From positions 2,488,501-2,552,500 of the forward strand of contig NZ_CP145886.1 in assembly GCF_038049935.1 (NCBI RefSeq): a DNA stretch of 64,000 bases, in the 5' to 3' direction. The translations under genes and the position numbers were made by a program. Position 1 is the stretch's first letter. Each line of letters begins with the position of its first letter. The DNA comes from Rossellomorea sp. y25. Its GTDB lineage: Bacteria > Bacillota > Bacilli > Bacillales > Bacillaceae_B. Below, piece after piece: positions 53,720 to 62,451 of the stretch. The notes below the pieces were generated by a model, which had not been told where the DNA came from, did not search any database, and saw only the letters and a program-made list of their open reading frames with translations.

Positions 53720-54018
53720 ATTGTTCCGTTCACATGAATTATACACAAGTTATCATCGTTAGTGAATTGATTTTTATGAATTTGTGGAAATTTGCAGAAT
53801 GATTGAATCTACCTCTATAATGCATGTTGATGCCTGGGCTATAGAATAGGAAAAGAGCTTTGGCTTATGTGATTTATCAATTGCCCACTTATAGTAAACC
53901 ATATAGGCAAAGAAGCTTTGATGCTAATTGATTGTCGCTTCCTCCCTTTCATGATAGAATCTTTTTCAAGCTATTGCTTTACTACTTTAGAGTGGCATAT
54001 GTATAGGAGGTTTTCGCA
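53720..54018. other. Spacer between the B12 riboswitch and msrA
   Basis: No gene is seen. An imperfect inverted repeat lies at about 53851-53920 (AAAGAGCTTTGGCTTATGTG facing CATATAGGCAAAGAAGCTTT), which could fold into a long hairpin in RNA. It has no T tract. Promoters for the riboswitch (minus) and msrA (plus) must also lie here. Confidence 0.4.
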
Positions 54019-54558
54019 ATGAATGAAAAGAAAGAGTTCGCTACTTTTGCCGGGGGTTGTTTTTGGTGTATGGTAAAACCATTTGATGAACTACCGGGTA
54101 TTATTGACGTCGTATCAGGTTATTCAGGGGGCCATCTTGAAAACCCTACCTATCAGGATATCAAAGCCGGTAACAGCGGACATTATGAAGCTGTTCAAAT
54201 TACCTTCGACCCTGCTCTCTTTCCCTATGAAAGATTATTAAAACTATACTGGCCGCAAATTGATCCGACTGATGACGGAGGACAATTCCATGATCGCGGT
54301 GACCAGTATCGCACAGCTATTTTCTATCACAATGATCATCAAAAACAATTAGCAGAAAACTCGAAGAAAGAAATAGAAGAAAGTGGACGATTCAAAAATC
54401 CAATCGTCACAAAGATCCTACCTGCCTCAACCTTCTACCAGGCAGAAGAATATCATCAAAAGTTCTACAAAAAGAATCCCGATGAATATAAACAAGACCG
54501 GGCGAAATCCGGTCGTGACGAATTTATTGAGAGTCATTGGGATAACCCAAAAGCTTAA
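54019..54558 (+). CDS. msrA: Peptide methionine sulfoxide reductase A
   Basis: MsrA reduces methionine-S-sulfoxide in proteins. The 179-residue protein has the catalytic motif FAGGCFWCM (Cys14), VVSGYSGG, and [12 protein letters not shown]. The active site is a normal TGT cysteine here, unlike the two UGA genes of this window. The ATG follows AGGAGGTTTTCGCA. Confidence 0.96.
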   Translation: MNEKKEFATFAGGCFWCMVKPFDELPGIIDVVSGYSGGHLENPTYQDIKAGNSGHYEAVQITFDPALFPYERLLKLYWPQIDPTDDGGQFHDRGDQYRTAIFYHNDHQKQLAENSKKEIEESGRFKNPIVTKILPASTFYQAEEYHQKFYKKNPDEYKQDRAKSGRDEFIESHWDNPKA

Positions 54559-54594
54559 GGGCTTTAAAAAAATGTATCATTCCCCGAGAATGAA

Positions 54595-54638
54595 AAAAAC
54601 TCCTTTCGCCAAACTAATTGGCAGAAAGGAGTTTTTAT
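54595..54638 (+). terminator. Terminator of msrA that also buries the next ribosome site
   Basis: AAACTCCTTTC and GAAAGGAGTTT form the outer stem and CCAA/TTGG the inner one, followed by TTTTTAT. The 3' arm contains AAAGGAG, the ribosome site of the small gene at 54639. Confidence 0.82.
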
Positions 54639-54791
54639 ATGAAGAAAAATGATCACGTTAAAGAAGATAAAGAGCAAGTCGTTGGATATGAAGGGCCAGG
54701 GAAACTGGTGAACTTCTTTGATCCCTATCCAGCTGAAGACGAGGCGAAAGTGAATAATTCTGATACGGTGGATAATCATAGTTCTGAATGA
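54639..54791 (+). CDS. 50-residue acidic hydrophilic protein, hypothetical
   Basis: This short frame encodes MKKNDHVKEDKEQVVGYEGPG, then LVNFFDPYPAEDEA and a Ser/Asp-rich tail ending SSE. It has no membrane segment. The ribosome site AAAGGAG has ideal spacing, and a strong terminator follows the stop. I recognise no family; the composition resembles small, disordered stress or spore proteins. Confidence 0.6.
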   Translation: MKKNDHVKEDKEQVVGYEGPGKLVNFFDPYPAEDEAKVNNSDTVDNHSSE

Positions 54792-54796
54792 AAATG

Positions 54797-54848
54797 AAAA
54801 TATAAGGTGATGGTAATCATGCAAACCATCACCTTATATTTTTTTTAT
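54797..54848. terminator. Bidirectional terminator before crtN
   Basis: AATATAAGGTGATGGT and ACCATCACCTTATATT form a 16-bp perfect stem with T tracts on both strands. Confidence 0.92.
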
Positions 54849-56350
54849 CCTATAAAACGGTTTACCTTCACTTGTTCATCTAAGATCAATTCCGCCGTAA
54901 GTTGTCCAGAAAGCGTGACCATTGGCACACCTCCACCCGGATGGGTTGAACCTCCAACAAAATACATATTAGAGAGCACTCTGCTCTTGTTCGGAATCTT
55001 GAAACCGCCGTTAAGCTTCCGGTCTGTGACAGTACCATAGATCGATCCACCATTCGCCCCATAAAGGGTTTGAATGTCGTTTGGAGTGAAGGTATATTCG
55101 TATTCTATATGATCCCTTAAATTGGTTACGCCCATTTTCTCAAGCTTATCCAGAACTTTGAGGCGATAAGATTCTTTGTATTGTGCCCAATCTTCCCCCT
55201 CTTTTAATGGAGGCACATGTGTTAACACAAACATGTTTTCTTTCCCTTCAGGAGCCTGTGTGGAATCCGATTTCGACGAGATGCCGATGTAAATCGTCGG
55301 ATCGTCAGAAAGCTTTTGCTCATCGAAGATCTGTCTGAATTCTTTTTTTGGATCCTTACTGAAAAAGAAATTATGGTGAGCGAGGTGATCATATTTACGA
55401 TCTACCCCGAGTAGCAGCACCAGTCCTGAAACCGTTGGAGCAAATTTGCTTAATTCATCGACTTCCTTAGAAGATTCATGATAATCAGCTAAGAGGGATT
55501 TGTAGCAAGGAATGGCCTCTAAGTTGGATACAACGATGTCCGCCATCAGCTCTTCTCCAATTTTTGTTCGGACTCCTTCAGCACGGCTGCCTGATGTAAG
55601 TATATCTTCAACTTCACAATTTAAGCGGACCTCTACATTGAGTTCCTCCAACACCTTGGCCATTGCCTCAGCAATTTTGTACATTCCGCCTTTTACGTAA
55701 TGGACTCCAAGACCTAACTGAACATGGGTAAGCTGTGACATGATGGCTGGTGCATGGTAAGGCGAAGACCCTACGTACATGATAAGGAAGTTAAATAGCT
55801 GCTGTAGATGCTTGTCTTTAATGAATTTACGATTTGCAGCATCCATGGATTTCATTGGATCCATTTGCAGTAATTCTTTGACCGGATGCATCGTGCGCAA
55901 GTCTTGCAAGCCATTGATGCTCTTTTTATAGAAACTTTTCATTGTAAGTTCATACATTTTTCCACAGTAGCTTAAATAGTTAAAGAAGTTATTCGCATCC
56001 TCTGTGGATGTCTTCTTCATTTCTTCTAACATGGTCGGGAGATCCGAAGAAACATCAAGGACCCTTCCATCTTCAAAAAATGTCCTCCAGCCCGGATCCA
56101 CTCTGATGATATCTACATAATCATTAAGATCACGGTCCGCATGAGCAAATACTTTCTCCAGTACCCATGGCATCGTAAGGATGGAAGGTCCTGTATCGAA
56201 AGAAAAGCCTTTTCCTTTTCTTTTATTTAATTTTCCGCCAAGTCTTTCCCCTTTTTCAACAATCGTAACGTCATATCCTTCTGAGGCAAGACGGATGGCT
56301 GTTGACATACCTCCCAAGCCGCCTCCTACTACTATTACTTTCTTCTTCAT
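54845..56350 (-). CDS. CrtN/CrtI-family carotenoid desaturase or oxidase
   Basis: This 501-residue flavoprotein has the FAD motif VVGGGLGGMSTAIRLASEGYDV at its start, then GGKLNKRKGKGFSFDTGPS and the C-terminal GGSTHPGGGVPMVTLSG. It belongs to the bacterial phytoene/diapophytoene desaturase group. With a CrtQ-like and a CrtO-like gene divergent beside it, C30 staphyloxanthin-type synthesis is likely. Whether it desaturates (CrtN) or oxidises the terminal methyl (CrtP/CrtNb) cannot be told. The ATG follows AGGAGGAAATGAA. Confidence 0.85.
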   Translation of the reverse strand: MKKKVIVVGGGLGGMSTAIRLASEGYDVTIVEKGERLGGKLNKRKGKGFSFDTGPSILTMPWVLEKVFAHADRDLNDYVDIIRVDPGWRTFFEDGRVLDVSSDLPTMLEEMKKTSTEDANNFFNYLSYCGKMYELTMKSFYKKSINGLQDLRTMHPVKELLQMDPMKSMDAANRKFIKDKHLQQLFNFLIMYVGSSPYHAPAIMSQLTHVQLGLGVHYVKGGMYKIAEAMAKVLEELNVEVRLNCEVEDILTSGSRAEGVRTKIGEELMADIVVSNLEAIPCYKSLLADYHESSKEVDELSKFAPTVSGLVLLLGVDRKYDHLAHHNFFFSKDPKKEFRQIFDEQKLSDDPTIYIGISSKSDSTQAPEGKENMFVLTHVPPLKEGEDWAQYKESYRLKVLDKLEKMGVTNLRDHIEYEYTFTPNDIQTLYGANGGSIYGTVTDRKLNGGFKIPNKSRVLSNMYFVGGSTHPGGGVPMVTLSGQLTAELILDEQVKVNRFIG

Positions 56351-56561
56351 TTCATTTCCTCCTAACGAGAAAGATCGTTTTCGACTGAATCGTCTATTCA
56401 GCTTTCCATTGTGCCCATTTTGTAGGATTTCAAACCAACTTTAACATGAATTCATGCAAGAGAATTCAGCACAAAACATCCAATCCTGATGAATAAACGT
56501 ATCACCTTTAACGAAAATGGTTAAAATGTCGATACAAATCAATAGATTAGAGGGTGAAAAA

Positions 56562-57677
56562 ATGTATATTTGGTTAGGGACTGTTATTCTTACCGTTTTC
56601 CTTTTCACTAGAATTCCTACCGTCAAAAAGTCCATTCATGTAAGGAATAGTTTTCTCGTGAAAAAATGCTCCATCATCATTCCTGCAAGAAATGAAGAGC
56701 AGACGATTGGAAATCTATTATCCAGTATTCAGAAGCAATTTATTCAGCCCGTAGAAGTGATCGTTGTGAATGATGGATCAAAGGATCGAACGAAGGAAAT
56801 AGCTGAAGGATACGGAGCAACAGTCATCGATCCACTCCCTCTGCCAAGTGGATGGAACGGGAAATCCTGGGCTTGTTGGAATGGGATGAAAGCATCAAAG
56901 GGTGAATTCTTATTGTTTGTTGATTCTGACACATGGTTTGAGCAAGCAGGACTGCTTAGAATATGCGAGACTTATCAACAACAGCAATGTCAGGGAGTTC
57001 TGAGCATTCACCCTTATCATCGGATGAATAGTGGATATGAGGCATTATCCATGATTTTTCATTTAATGGTTTTCGCCTCAACCGGTGTCACCCATCTCCT
57101 TTCCGGGTTGTTCACCCCTTCCGGTGGCTTTGGTCAGTGCTTCCTGTGTTCAAGAGATGTATATCGTCGAATCGGTGGCCACGAAGCAATCAAAGGAGAA
57201 ATGGTGGAGCATTTTGCCTTAAGTCGACACGCTAAAAAATGTGGAGAATCAGTAGAAGCAGTCAGCGGAAGTAATGCGATTTCCATGAGAATGTATGGGA
57301 ACGGTTTACGTGAGTTAATGCAAGGATGGTCGAAGAGTTTCGCTTCCGGGGCAAAATCGACAAATATCATATTATTGGGACTTTCTTCTTTGTGGATTGC
57401 CGCTTTCACTTCTTTAATCATTCATTCGCCGGTAATGGTATGGACAAACCCATATATTTATATGATTCAGTACATTTTTTTAAGTGTTTACTTGTATTTC
57501 ATAATTAGTAGGATAGGGAATTTCACCGTTTTTGATACGCTCTTATTTCCAATCCATATTCTATTTTTTATTGTGACTTTTTCCCACTCCGTTTTGACTA
57601 CATTTTTCACGAAAAACACGAAGTGGAAGGATCGATATGTTTATATAGAAAAAGGGAAGGATGAAAAAATGAAATGA
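56562..57677 (+). CDS. Family 2 glycosyltransferase, CrtQ-like
   Basis: This 371-residue protein has an N-terminal membrane helix, the GT-A domain with CSIIIPARNEEQTIGNLL, EVIVVNDGSKDRTKEIA and LLFVDSDTWFE (DxD), and C-terminal transmembrane helices. CrtQ adds glucose to diaponeurosporenoate in staphyloxanthin synthesis; the neighbouring acyltransferase and desaturase support that. ATG 56562 follows AGAGGGTGAAAAA. Its stop overlaps the acyltransferase start (ATGA). Confidence 0.85.
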   Translation: MYIWLGTVILTVFLFTRIPTVKKSIHVRNSFLVKKCSIIIPARNEEQTIGNLLSSIQKQFIQPVEVIVVNDGSKDRTKEIAEGYGATVIDPLPLPSGWNGKSWACWNGMKASKGEFLLFVDSDTWFEQAGLLRICETYQQQQCQGVLSIHPYHRMNSGYEALSMIFHLMVFASTGVTHLLSGLFTPSGGFGQCFLCSRDVYRRIGGHEAIKGEMVEHFALSRHAKKCGESVEAVSGSNAISMRMYGNGLRELMQGWSKSFASGAKSTNIILLGLSSLWIAAFTSLIIHSPVMVWTNPYIYMIQYIFLSVYLYFIISRIGNFTVFDTLLFPIHILFFIVTFSHSVLTTFFTKNTKWKDRYVYIEKGKDEKMK

Positions 57678-58195
57678 TCATCCTTCTGAATGTTGTCGCA
57701 TGGGTAAGTATTCATTTCTTTGTTTCCTATATGGCTTCCAGATTGACCCCACACCAACTCCAGAAATTGTCCACCCTCTTCCAACCATTGGAAATGGAAG
57801 CGGGTGGCGGAATGTATAGGTTTATAAGGATCAAAAAATGGAAGAAGCATATACCCGATGCAGGAGGATGGTTTCGGGGAGGAGTGAATAAGAATGAAAT
57901 CGGGCTATCTTCTCATCAGGGTAGAGTGGCCTTCCTTAACGAATTGAAACGTGCCGAATGATCTCACTGGCTGCAAATGATACCGGCACCATTTTTTTAT
58001 ATTCTAAATAATGGCGTTGTGTCCTGGGTGATGTTTTTATATGGAATTCTATTTAATCTCCCACTTATCTTGGTGCAGCGCTACAATCGAATGAGAATTG
58101 TCCAGATAATGGTCCAATATGCTCCACCTGAGGAATCGGGGCCACCAGGGGAGACTAATACCCCGACTTTTAACCATTTTTCAAATAGTGCATAA
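57674..58195 (+). pseudogene. CrtO-like carotenoid acyltransferase interrupted by in-frame TGA
   Basis: One frame from ATG 57674 to TAA 58195 would give 173 residues, close to CrtO of Staphylococcus aureus (165). It is broken by TGA at 57959-57961. Before it the protein reads FLNELKRAE; after it SHWLQMIPAPFF, with LILVQRYNRMR later, matching CrtO blocks KRAELIHW and VQRYNRPR. The TGA thus falls where CrtO has Leu, not Cys, and no SECIS-like hairpin follows, so a nonsense mutation (or a sequencing error) is more likely than recoding. If real, the final acylation of the pigment would be lost. Confidence 0.75.
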
Positions 58196-58403
58196 ATTTA
58201 TAAAAATTTGTACATTTTAAGAATAAGAACCGAGGAAGTCCTCCACTACAATAAGCCATAAATCGCCCGATTTGCTCGGTTCCCTTCTCTAATTCCCTCC
58301 TTCTTCAATAAAACCATTATGCAGAAATTTGTCGAACAAATAGTCTCTTCTTTTTCTCATCATTATGCTAAACTAATTGCATCAATGACGAGGGGGAAAT
58401 AAC

Positions 58404-58454
58404 ATGCAAAAAACGTTCAAAACACTTTCATTTCAAGAAGGAGTGAACGTTTAG
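58404..58454 (+). CDS. 16-residue leader peptide before the MFS gene
   Basis: ATG 58404 follows GAGGGGGAAATAAC and encodes MQKTFKTLSFQEGVNV, ending in TAG. Its codons 11-14 contain AAGAAGGAG, the first arm of a hairpin with CTCCTTCTT. Length, position and pairing are typical of translational attenuation leaders of resistance genes. Confidence 0.6.
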   Translation: MQKTFKTLSFQEGVNV

Positions 58455-58519
58455 GATCCTTATACATGAAACGACGCTCCTTCTTCCGGGACATATAGTA
58501 CAACAAAAGGAAGTAGGAG
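58435..58519 (+). promoter_or_regulatory. Candidate translational attenuator of the MFS exporter
   Basis: Segment 1 AAGAAGGAG (58435-58443) pairs with segment 2 CTCCTTCTT (58477-58485) over 9 bp. Segment 2 extended (58477-58487) also pairs with the ribosome site GGAAGTAGGAG (58509-58519) at 10 of 11 positions. The two pairings exclude each other. A ribosome held early in the leader would favour 1:2 and expose the exporter's ribosome site. Confidence 0.6.
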
Positions 58520-58525
58520 ACATGA

Positions 58526-59746
58526 ATGAACAAACAAACGATTGCATCCCATAATATCCGGATGCTATTTTGGATTTCTTTTTTTGGTACGATCAGTTTT
58601 CTTCAACCAGTCTTAACTTTATTCTATTTTGAAAGAGGATTATCTTCTTCCCAAATTTTGATTTTACTCATGTTTTGGAGTGGAGCTGTATTAATTGGAG
58701 AAGTGCCAACTGGAATGTTTGCTGATCGGTTTGGGGCAAAGTATTCCTTTTTATTTGGATCTATTCTTAAAATCCTTAGTATTGCGCTGCTTTTATTCGC
58801 CTATGAGCCATGGGTGTTTTTCCTGTACAGCTTTATAAATGGGTTTAGCGTGACCTTTTTTTCCGGGGCTGATGAGGCACTTATCTATGACTCACTCAAA
58901 GAATCCAATGAAGAAAATCGCATGGATCATGCAATGGGCAAAATTCAATCTGCCACATTTATCAGTATGTTGATTGCGGTTATGTTCGGCTCTTATTTAG
59001 CTAAAGATTTAGCTGACAGCCAATTTAATCTACTCATTACCTTAGGCTTGGCGTTCCATTTAATAGAGGTTTTCTTCGTCTTCAGAATTAAGCAGCCCAC
59101 TATGGACTCCTTCAAAAAAGAGAATCCTTTTTCTCAAATTAAAAGCGGTCTGCTCGTGATTCGTCAAGCACCGGAGCTTTTGCTGATGTTTCTAAACGTA
59201 ACATTGGTCTTCATTCCTGCAGGTGCTGTATATCAATACTTTGATCAGCCCTTGATGAAGGAGGCAGGGTTGCCTGTTTATCTAATTGGAGTTTTTTATG
59301 CCATTTCGGCAGTCATGGGTTTTCTTGCTTCTAATTCCATTGGATGGATGACTGCAAAAGTTTCGAGGGTGAAGCTTATGAGTGTATCTGGTTTGTTAGC
59401 GGTAGTTGGGTTACTATTATCCGCCATATTCGGTTCTTCTTTATGGATTGTTCTTGGATCTTTTTTCGTATTAAGACTCGTTCGAGCCATCCGTTATCCG
59501 ATATACTCTCAATTAAGCAATGATTTGATTCCATCCGGGATCAGGGCGACAACGATCTCATTGCTATCCATTGTAGATTCCGGCTTGGACCTTGCAGTGT
59601 TTGGAGTGTTATCCACAATTGCAGTGACAGGATATTCCTCTGTATTGATTGGATGTGCCTTTATCGCATTAATCGGTACGCTCCTGCCTATTAAATCCGT
59701 AAGTGTACAGAAAGGCCAGCAAAATGTGAATCAAATAGAATCATAA
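58526..59746 (+). CDS. MFS transporter, drug-exporter-like
   Basis: This 406-residue protein has 12 transmembrane helices. The loop between helices 2 and 3 reads EVPTGMFADRFGAKYS, an MFS motif A variant. It resembles macrolide/tetracycline-type exporters in general but no specific group can be fixed. The ATG follows AAGTAGGAGACATGA, and this ribosome site can be masked by the upstream hairpin, which supports a resistance role. Confidence 0.85.
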   Translation: MNKQTIASHNIRMLFWISFFGTISFLQPVLTLFYFERGLSSSQILILLMFWSGAVLIGEVPTGMFADRFGAKYSFLFGSILKILSIALLLFAYEPWVFFLYSFINGFSVTFFSGADEALIYDSLKESNEENRMDHAMGKIQSATFISMLIAVMFGSYLAKDLADSQFNLLITLGLAFHLIEVFFVFRIKQPTMDSFKKENPFSQIKSGLLVIRQAPELLLMFLNVTLVFIPAGAVYQYFDQPLMKEAGLPVYLIGVFYAISAVMGFLASNSIGWMTAKVSRVKLMSVSGLLAVVGLLLSAIFGSSLWIVLGSFFVLRLVRAIRYPIYSQLSNDLIPSGIRATTISLLSIVDSGLDLAVFGVLSTIAVTGYSSVLIGCAFIALIGTLLPIKSVSVQKGQQNVNQIES

Positions 59747-59749
59747 TAC

Positions 59750-59787
59750 AAAAGAGTGCTGACAGTTATTGTCAGCACTCTTTTGTA
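59750..59787 (+). terminator. Terminator after the MFS gene
   Basis: AAAGAGTGCTGACA and TGTCAGCACTCTTT form a 14-bp stem, followed by TTG; the A/T flanks make it partly bidirectional. Confidence 0.82.
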
Positions 59788-59842
59788 TGTTTAAGGAAAT
59801 CAAAGAGGGGCCACACTCTCAGCCGGAGCCTCCTCGCTATTT

Positions 59843-60703
59843 TTATTGCTTTTTCAAGTACGTCCAGCCTTCTTCTTGATAAACCCGGCCTTCCTTCATG
59901 AGTTTCCCAAGGGCTCGTTTGAAAGAAGCTTTGCTCATATTAAAGCGGTCTTTGATGTCATCCGGCTGGCTCTTATCCCAAAAAGGAATGGCTCCATTTC
60001 TTTCTTCCAGATACTCAAGAATGACTTCTGCATCATCCAACATCTTGTCCTGCTTTAACGGTAAGAACGATACATTTAAGTTCCCGTCATCCTTAACGTC
60101 GATGACTCTTCCTTCAACCAGCTCTCCCAGTCTTGGCTCCGCTTTGCGTTCATTCTCGTGAACGAAGCATCGATATCCTTGTTCGGATAAAAAGAACGTT
60201 CCGACTCTCAGCAGTCGATATACTCTTCCTTGCACTTTTGCGTTCATCATTTCTGCAGATGCTCTTCTAGATACCTGTTCAATGATATTTTCAGTGGCTA
60301 ATCGTCCGTATAAACGATCCTGCTTATCACGATTCAATGTTAAAAACAACTGATCGCCCGGGTTTGGCCAAAGTTCAAGGAATTTAGGAAGATCATCTGC
60401 TGACACTAAAATATCTTTAGGCAAGCCAATGTTAACGAAAACGCCTAAATCCTCCCGTTTATCCACTACCTCAGCCCATCCGTAAGCACCTACTTGTACT
60501 TTAGGGATACGCATTGTCGCTGTCAGACGAACATCCTTATCATGATAAAGAAATACCTTCACAGTATCTCCTTCTTGAATTTCTTCTGTAATTTCAGAAT
60601 GGTGCAGTAACACACGATCTATTTCATTCGTTAGAAAGAAACCATACGGTACTTCATGATCAACGAATAAATCCACTACCGTACCTGGTTTTAAAGAAGA
60701 CAT
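59843..60703 (-). CDS. cvfB: CvfB-family S1 RNA-binding regulator
   Basis: This 286-residue protein has the CvfB/YitL layout: S1 domains in series (TVVDLFVDHEVPYGFFLTNE; VGAYGWAEVVDKREDLGVFVNIG; GELVEGRVIDVKDDGNLNVSF) and a C-terminal winged helix (SQPDDIKDRFNMSKASFKRALGKLMKEG split over the end). In Staphylococcus CvfB binds RNA and affects virulence genes. ATG 60703 follows TAGGAGGAAATAG; the frame to 60757 lacks a ribosome site. Confidence 0.9.
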   Translation of the reverse strand: MSSLKPGTVVDLFVDHEVPYGFFLTNEIDRVLLHHSEITEEIQEGDTVKVFLYHDKDVRLTATMRIPKVQVGAYGWAEVVDKREDLGVFVNIGLPKDILVSADDLPKFLELWPNPGDQLFLTLNRDKQDRLYGRLATENIIEQVSRRASAEMMNAKVQGRVYRLLRVGTFFLSEQGYRCFVHENERKAEPRLGELVEGRVIDVKDDGNLNVSFLPLKQDKMLDDAEVILEYLEERNGAIPFWDKSQPDDIKDRFNMSKASFKRALGKLMKEGRVYQEEGWTYLKKQ

Positions 60704-60892
60704 TATTCTATTTCCTCCTATTTCAATTAAGTATTTACTTAAGTTCTCTCTATTCAACGTTTGTATTCACTAAATATAGCTTTTTTAGATGATTATGTAT
60801 AGTACATGCGGCGATCTTTATAATAAACCATCAATTTAGAAAATAATGAATTCACGAACATTTTTTACTTCCATTGACCTGATGAAAGTGAC

Positions 60893-60922
60893 TTGATATG
60901 ATGCTTCTAATTCAATTATAAC
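60893..60922 (+). promoter_or_regulatory. Promoter of the purine permease transcript
   Basis: TTGATA (60893-60898), an 18-base spacer and TATAAC (60917-60922) lie just upstream of the aptamer. Confidence 0.6.
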
Positions 60923-60929
60923 AAAATCT

Positions 60930-61010
60930 CATACACCTTGTATAAGTTCAAGAATACGGCTTGAACGTTTCTACCAGCTACCTTAAATGGCTTGTCTACA
61001 AGAATAAAGT
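60930..61010 (+). promoter_or_regulatory. Guanine-class purine riboswitch
   Basis: The aptamer shows P1 CTTGTA/TACAAG, TATAA, P2 TTCAAG/CTTGAA around AATACGG, the TTTCTACC joining region, and P3 AGCTACC-TTAAA-TGGCT. The discriminating base in J3-1 is C (60996, in GTCTAC), which selects guanine or hypoxanthine rather than adenine. A terminator follows, so binding should stop transcription. Confidence 0.92.
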
Positions 61011-61041
61011 AATTCTTTAACAATTATTTTATCCTGTGGAT

Positions 61042-61078
61042 ATAACTCTGGTTGATTTTGAACCAGAGTTTTTTTATT
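61042..61078 (+). terminator. Riboswitch terminator before the purine permease
   Basis: AACTCTGGTT and AACCAGAGTT form a 10-bp stem, followed by a TTTTTTTATTTT tract. Confidence 0.9.
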
Positions 61079-61103
61079 TTATCTTCTTGGAGGGTTATAA
61101 TAC

Positions 61104-62396
61104 ATGAAAACATTCTTTCAATTTGCTGAAAGAGAAACAACTTATAGAAAAGAAACATTAGCAGGGGTAACGACCTTCCTTTCAATGGCCTATATTCTTG
61201 TCGTCAATCCAATCATTCTTAGCCAGGCGGGAATGGATAAAGGCGCTTTATTTACGGCTACTGCCCTGTCGGCGATTGTAGGGTCCCTTCTAATTGGATT
61301 ACTTGCAAACTTCCCGATAGGTATTGCCCCCAGCATGGGACTTAACTCTTTCTTCACCTTTTCAGTATGCATAGGAATGGGTGTTCCATGGGAAATTGCA
61401 CTGACAGGAGTATTTGTTGCAGGCATCATATTTATGATCCTAAGTGTCATGAAAATACGCGAGAAAATCATCAATGTCATTCCACAGGATTTAAAATATG
61501 CGATTGCAGGTGGAATTGGTTTCTTCGTAGCGTTTATAGGATTTAAAAATGCCGGACTTGTGGTTGCCAACCCAGAAACCTTTGTCTCTATCGGAAACCT
61601 TTCTTCTCCTACTACACTTCTTGCAGTCTTTGGATTCGTTATTACATTGATGATGTTAGTCAGAGGCATTCGAGGAGGAATATTTTACGGAATGGTGGCA
61701 ACCACCGTCCTGGGTATGATTACTGGGAAGATTGAGGTGCCTCACTCCATTATTGGGAAGGTTCCTAGCTTAGAGCCTACATTTGGAGTTGTTTTTACTC
61801 ATTTAGGTGACATTTTCACCCTTGAAATCATGGCGGTGATCTTCACATTCCTATTTGTAGCATTTTTTGACACTGCAGGGGCATTGATTGCTGTTGCCAG
61901 CCAAGCAGGTATAATGAAAGATAATAAGATTCCGAATGCAGGTAGAGCTCTTTTAGCTGATTCCACTTCAGGAGTGGCGGGAGCGATCTTTGGGACTTCA
62001 ACGACAGCCTCCTTTGTAGAATCCTCTGCAGGAGTAGCCGTTGGAGGCAGAACGGGATTCACTTCTATAGTGATTGCATTCTGTTTCTCTATTGCTCTCT
62101 TCTTTTCTCCTATATTATCTGTTATTACTCCTGAGGTGACAGCTCCAGCATTGATTATTGTCGGTGCTTTAATGGCTACCGAGGTAAGGCATATTAACTG
62201 GAGCCGATTGGAAATCGTTATTCCTACATTTGTAACAATCATTATGATGCCCTTAACCTTCAGTGTTGCAACCGGGATTGCCTTAGGATTTGTCCTTTAT
62301 CCACTAGCGATGATCTCGTTAAAAAAATGGAAAGACGTTCATCCGATCATGTACATACTTTGTGCATTATTCATTGTTTACTTTGCTTTTTCTTAA
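61104..62396 (+). CDS. NCS2-family guanine/hypoxanthine permease, PbuG-like
   Basis: This 430-residue protein has 12 or more hydrophobic segments and the AzgA-type NCS2 blocks FLSMAYILVVNPIILSQAG, GIAPSMGLNSFFTF and FGTSTTASFVESSAGVAVGGRTG. The guanine riboswitch upstream supports guanine/hypoxanthine as substrate (PbuG or PbuO type). The ATG follows TTGGAGGGTTATAATAC. Confidence 0.93.
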   Translation: MKTFFQFAERETTYRKETLAGVTTFLSMAYILVVNPIILSQAGMDKGALFTATALSAIVGSLLIGLLANFPIGIAPSMGLNSFFTFSVCIGMGVPWEIALTGVFVAGIIFMILSVMKIREKIINVIPQDLKYAIAGGIGFFVAFIGFKNAGLVVANPETFVSIGNLSSPTTLLAVFGFVITLMMLVRGIRGGIFYGMVATTVLGMITGKIEVPHSIIGKVPSLEPTFGVVFTHLGDIFTLEIMAVIFTFLFVAFFDTAGALIAVASQAGIMKDNKIPNAGRALLADSTSGVAGAIFGTSTTASFVESSAGVAVGGRTGFTSIVIAFCFSIALFFSPILSVITPEVTAPALIIVGALMATEVRHINWSRLEIVIPTFVTIIMMPLTFSVATGIALGFVLYPLAMISLKKWKDVHPIMYILCALFIVYFAFS

Positions 62397-62401
62397 AATT
62401 A

Positions 62402-62450
62402 AGAGAGTGATTGCTGGACTATCAACTTTGCAATCACTCTCTATTTTCTT
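62402..62450. terminator. Bidirectional terminator between the permease and the MFS gene
   Basis: GAGAGTGATTGC and GCAATCACTCTC form a 12-bp stem, followed by TATTTTCTTTC. Confidence 0.82.
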
Positions 62451-62451
62451 T

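Noticed and set aside
57959..57961. TGA in the CrtO-like gene as selenocysteine
   Set aside because: The aligned residue in S. aureus CrtO is Leu and there is no SECIS-like stem-loop.
61190..62242. Minus-strand frames opposite the NCS2 permease gene
   Set aside because: Antisense shadows inside a clear permease gene.
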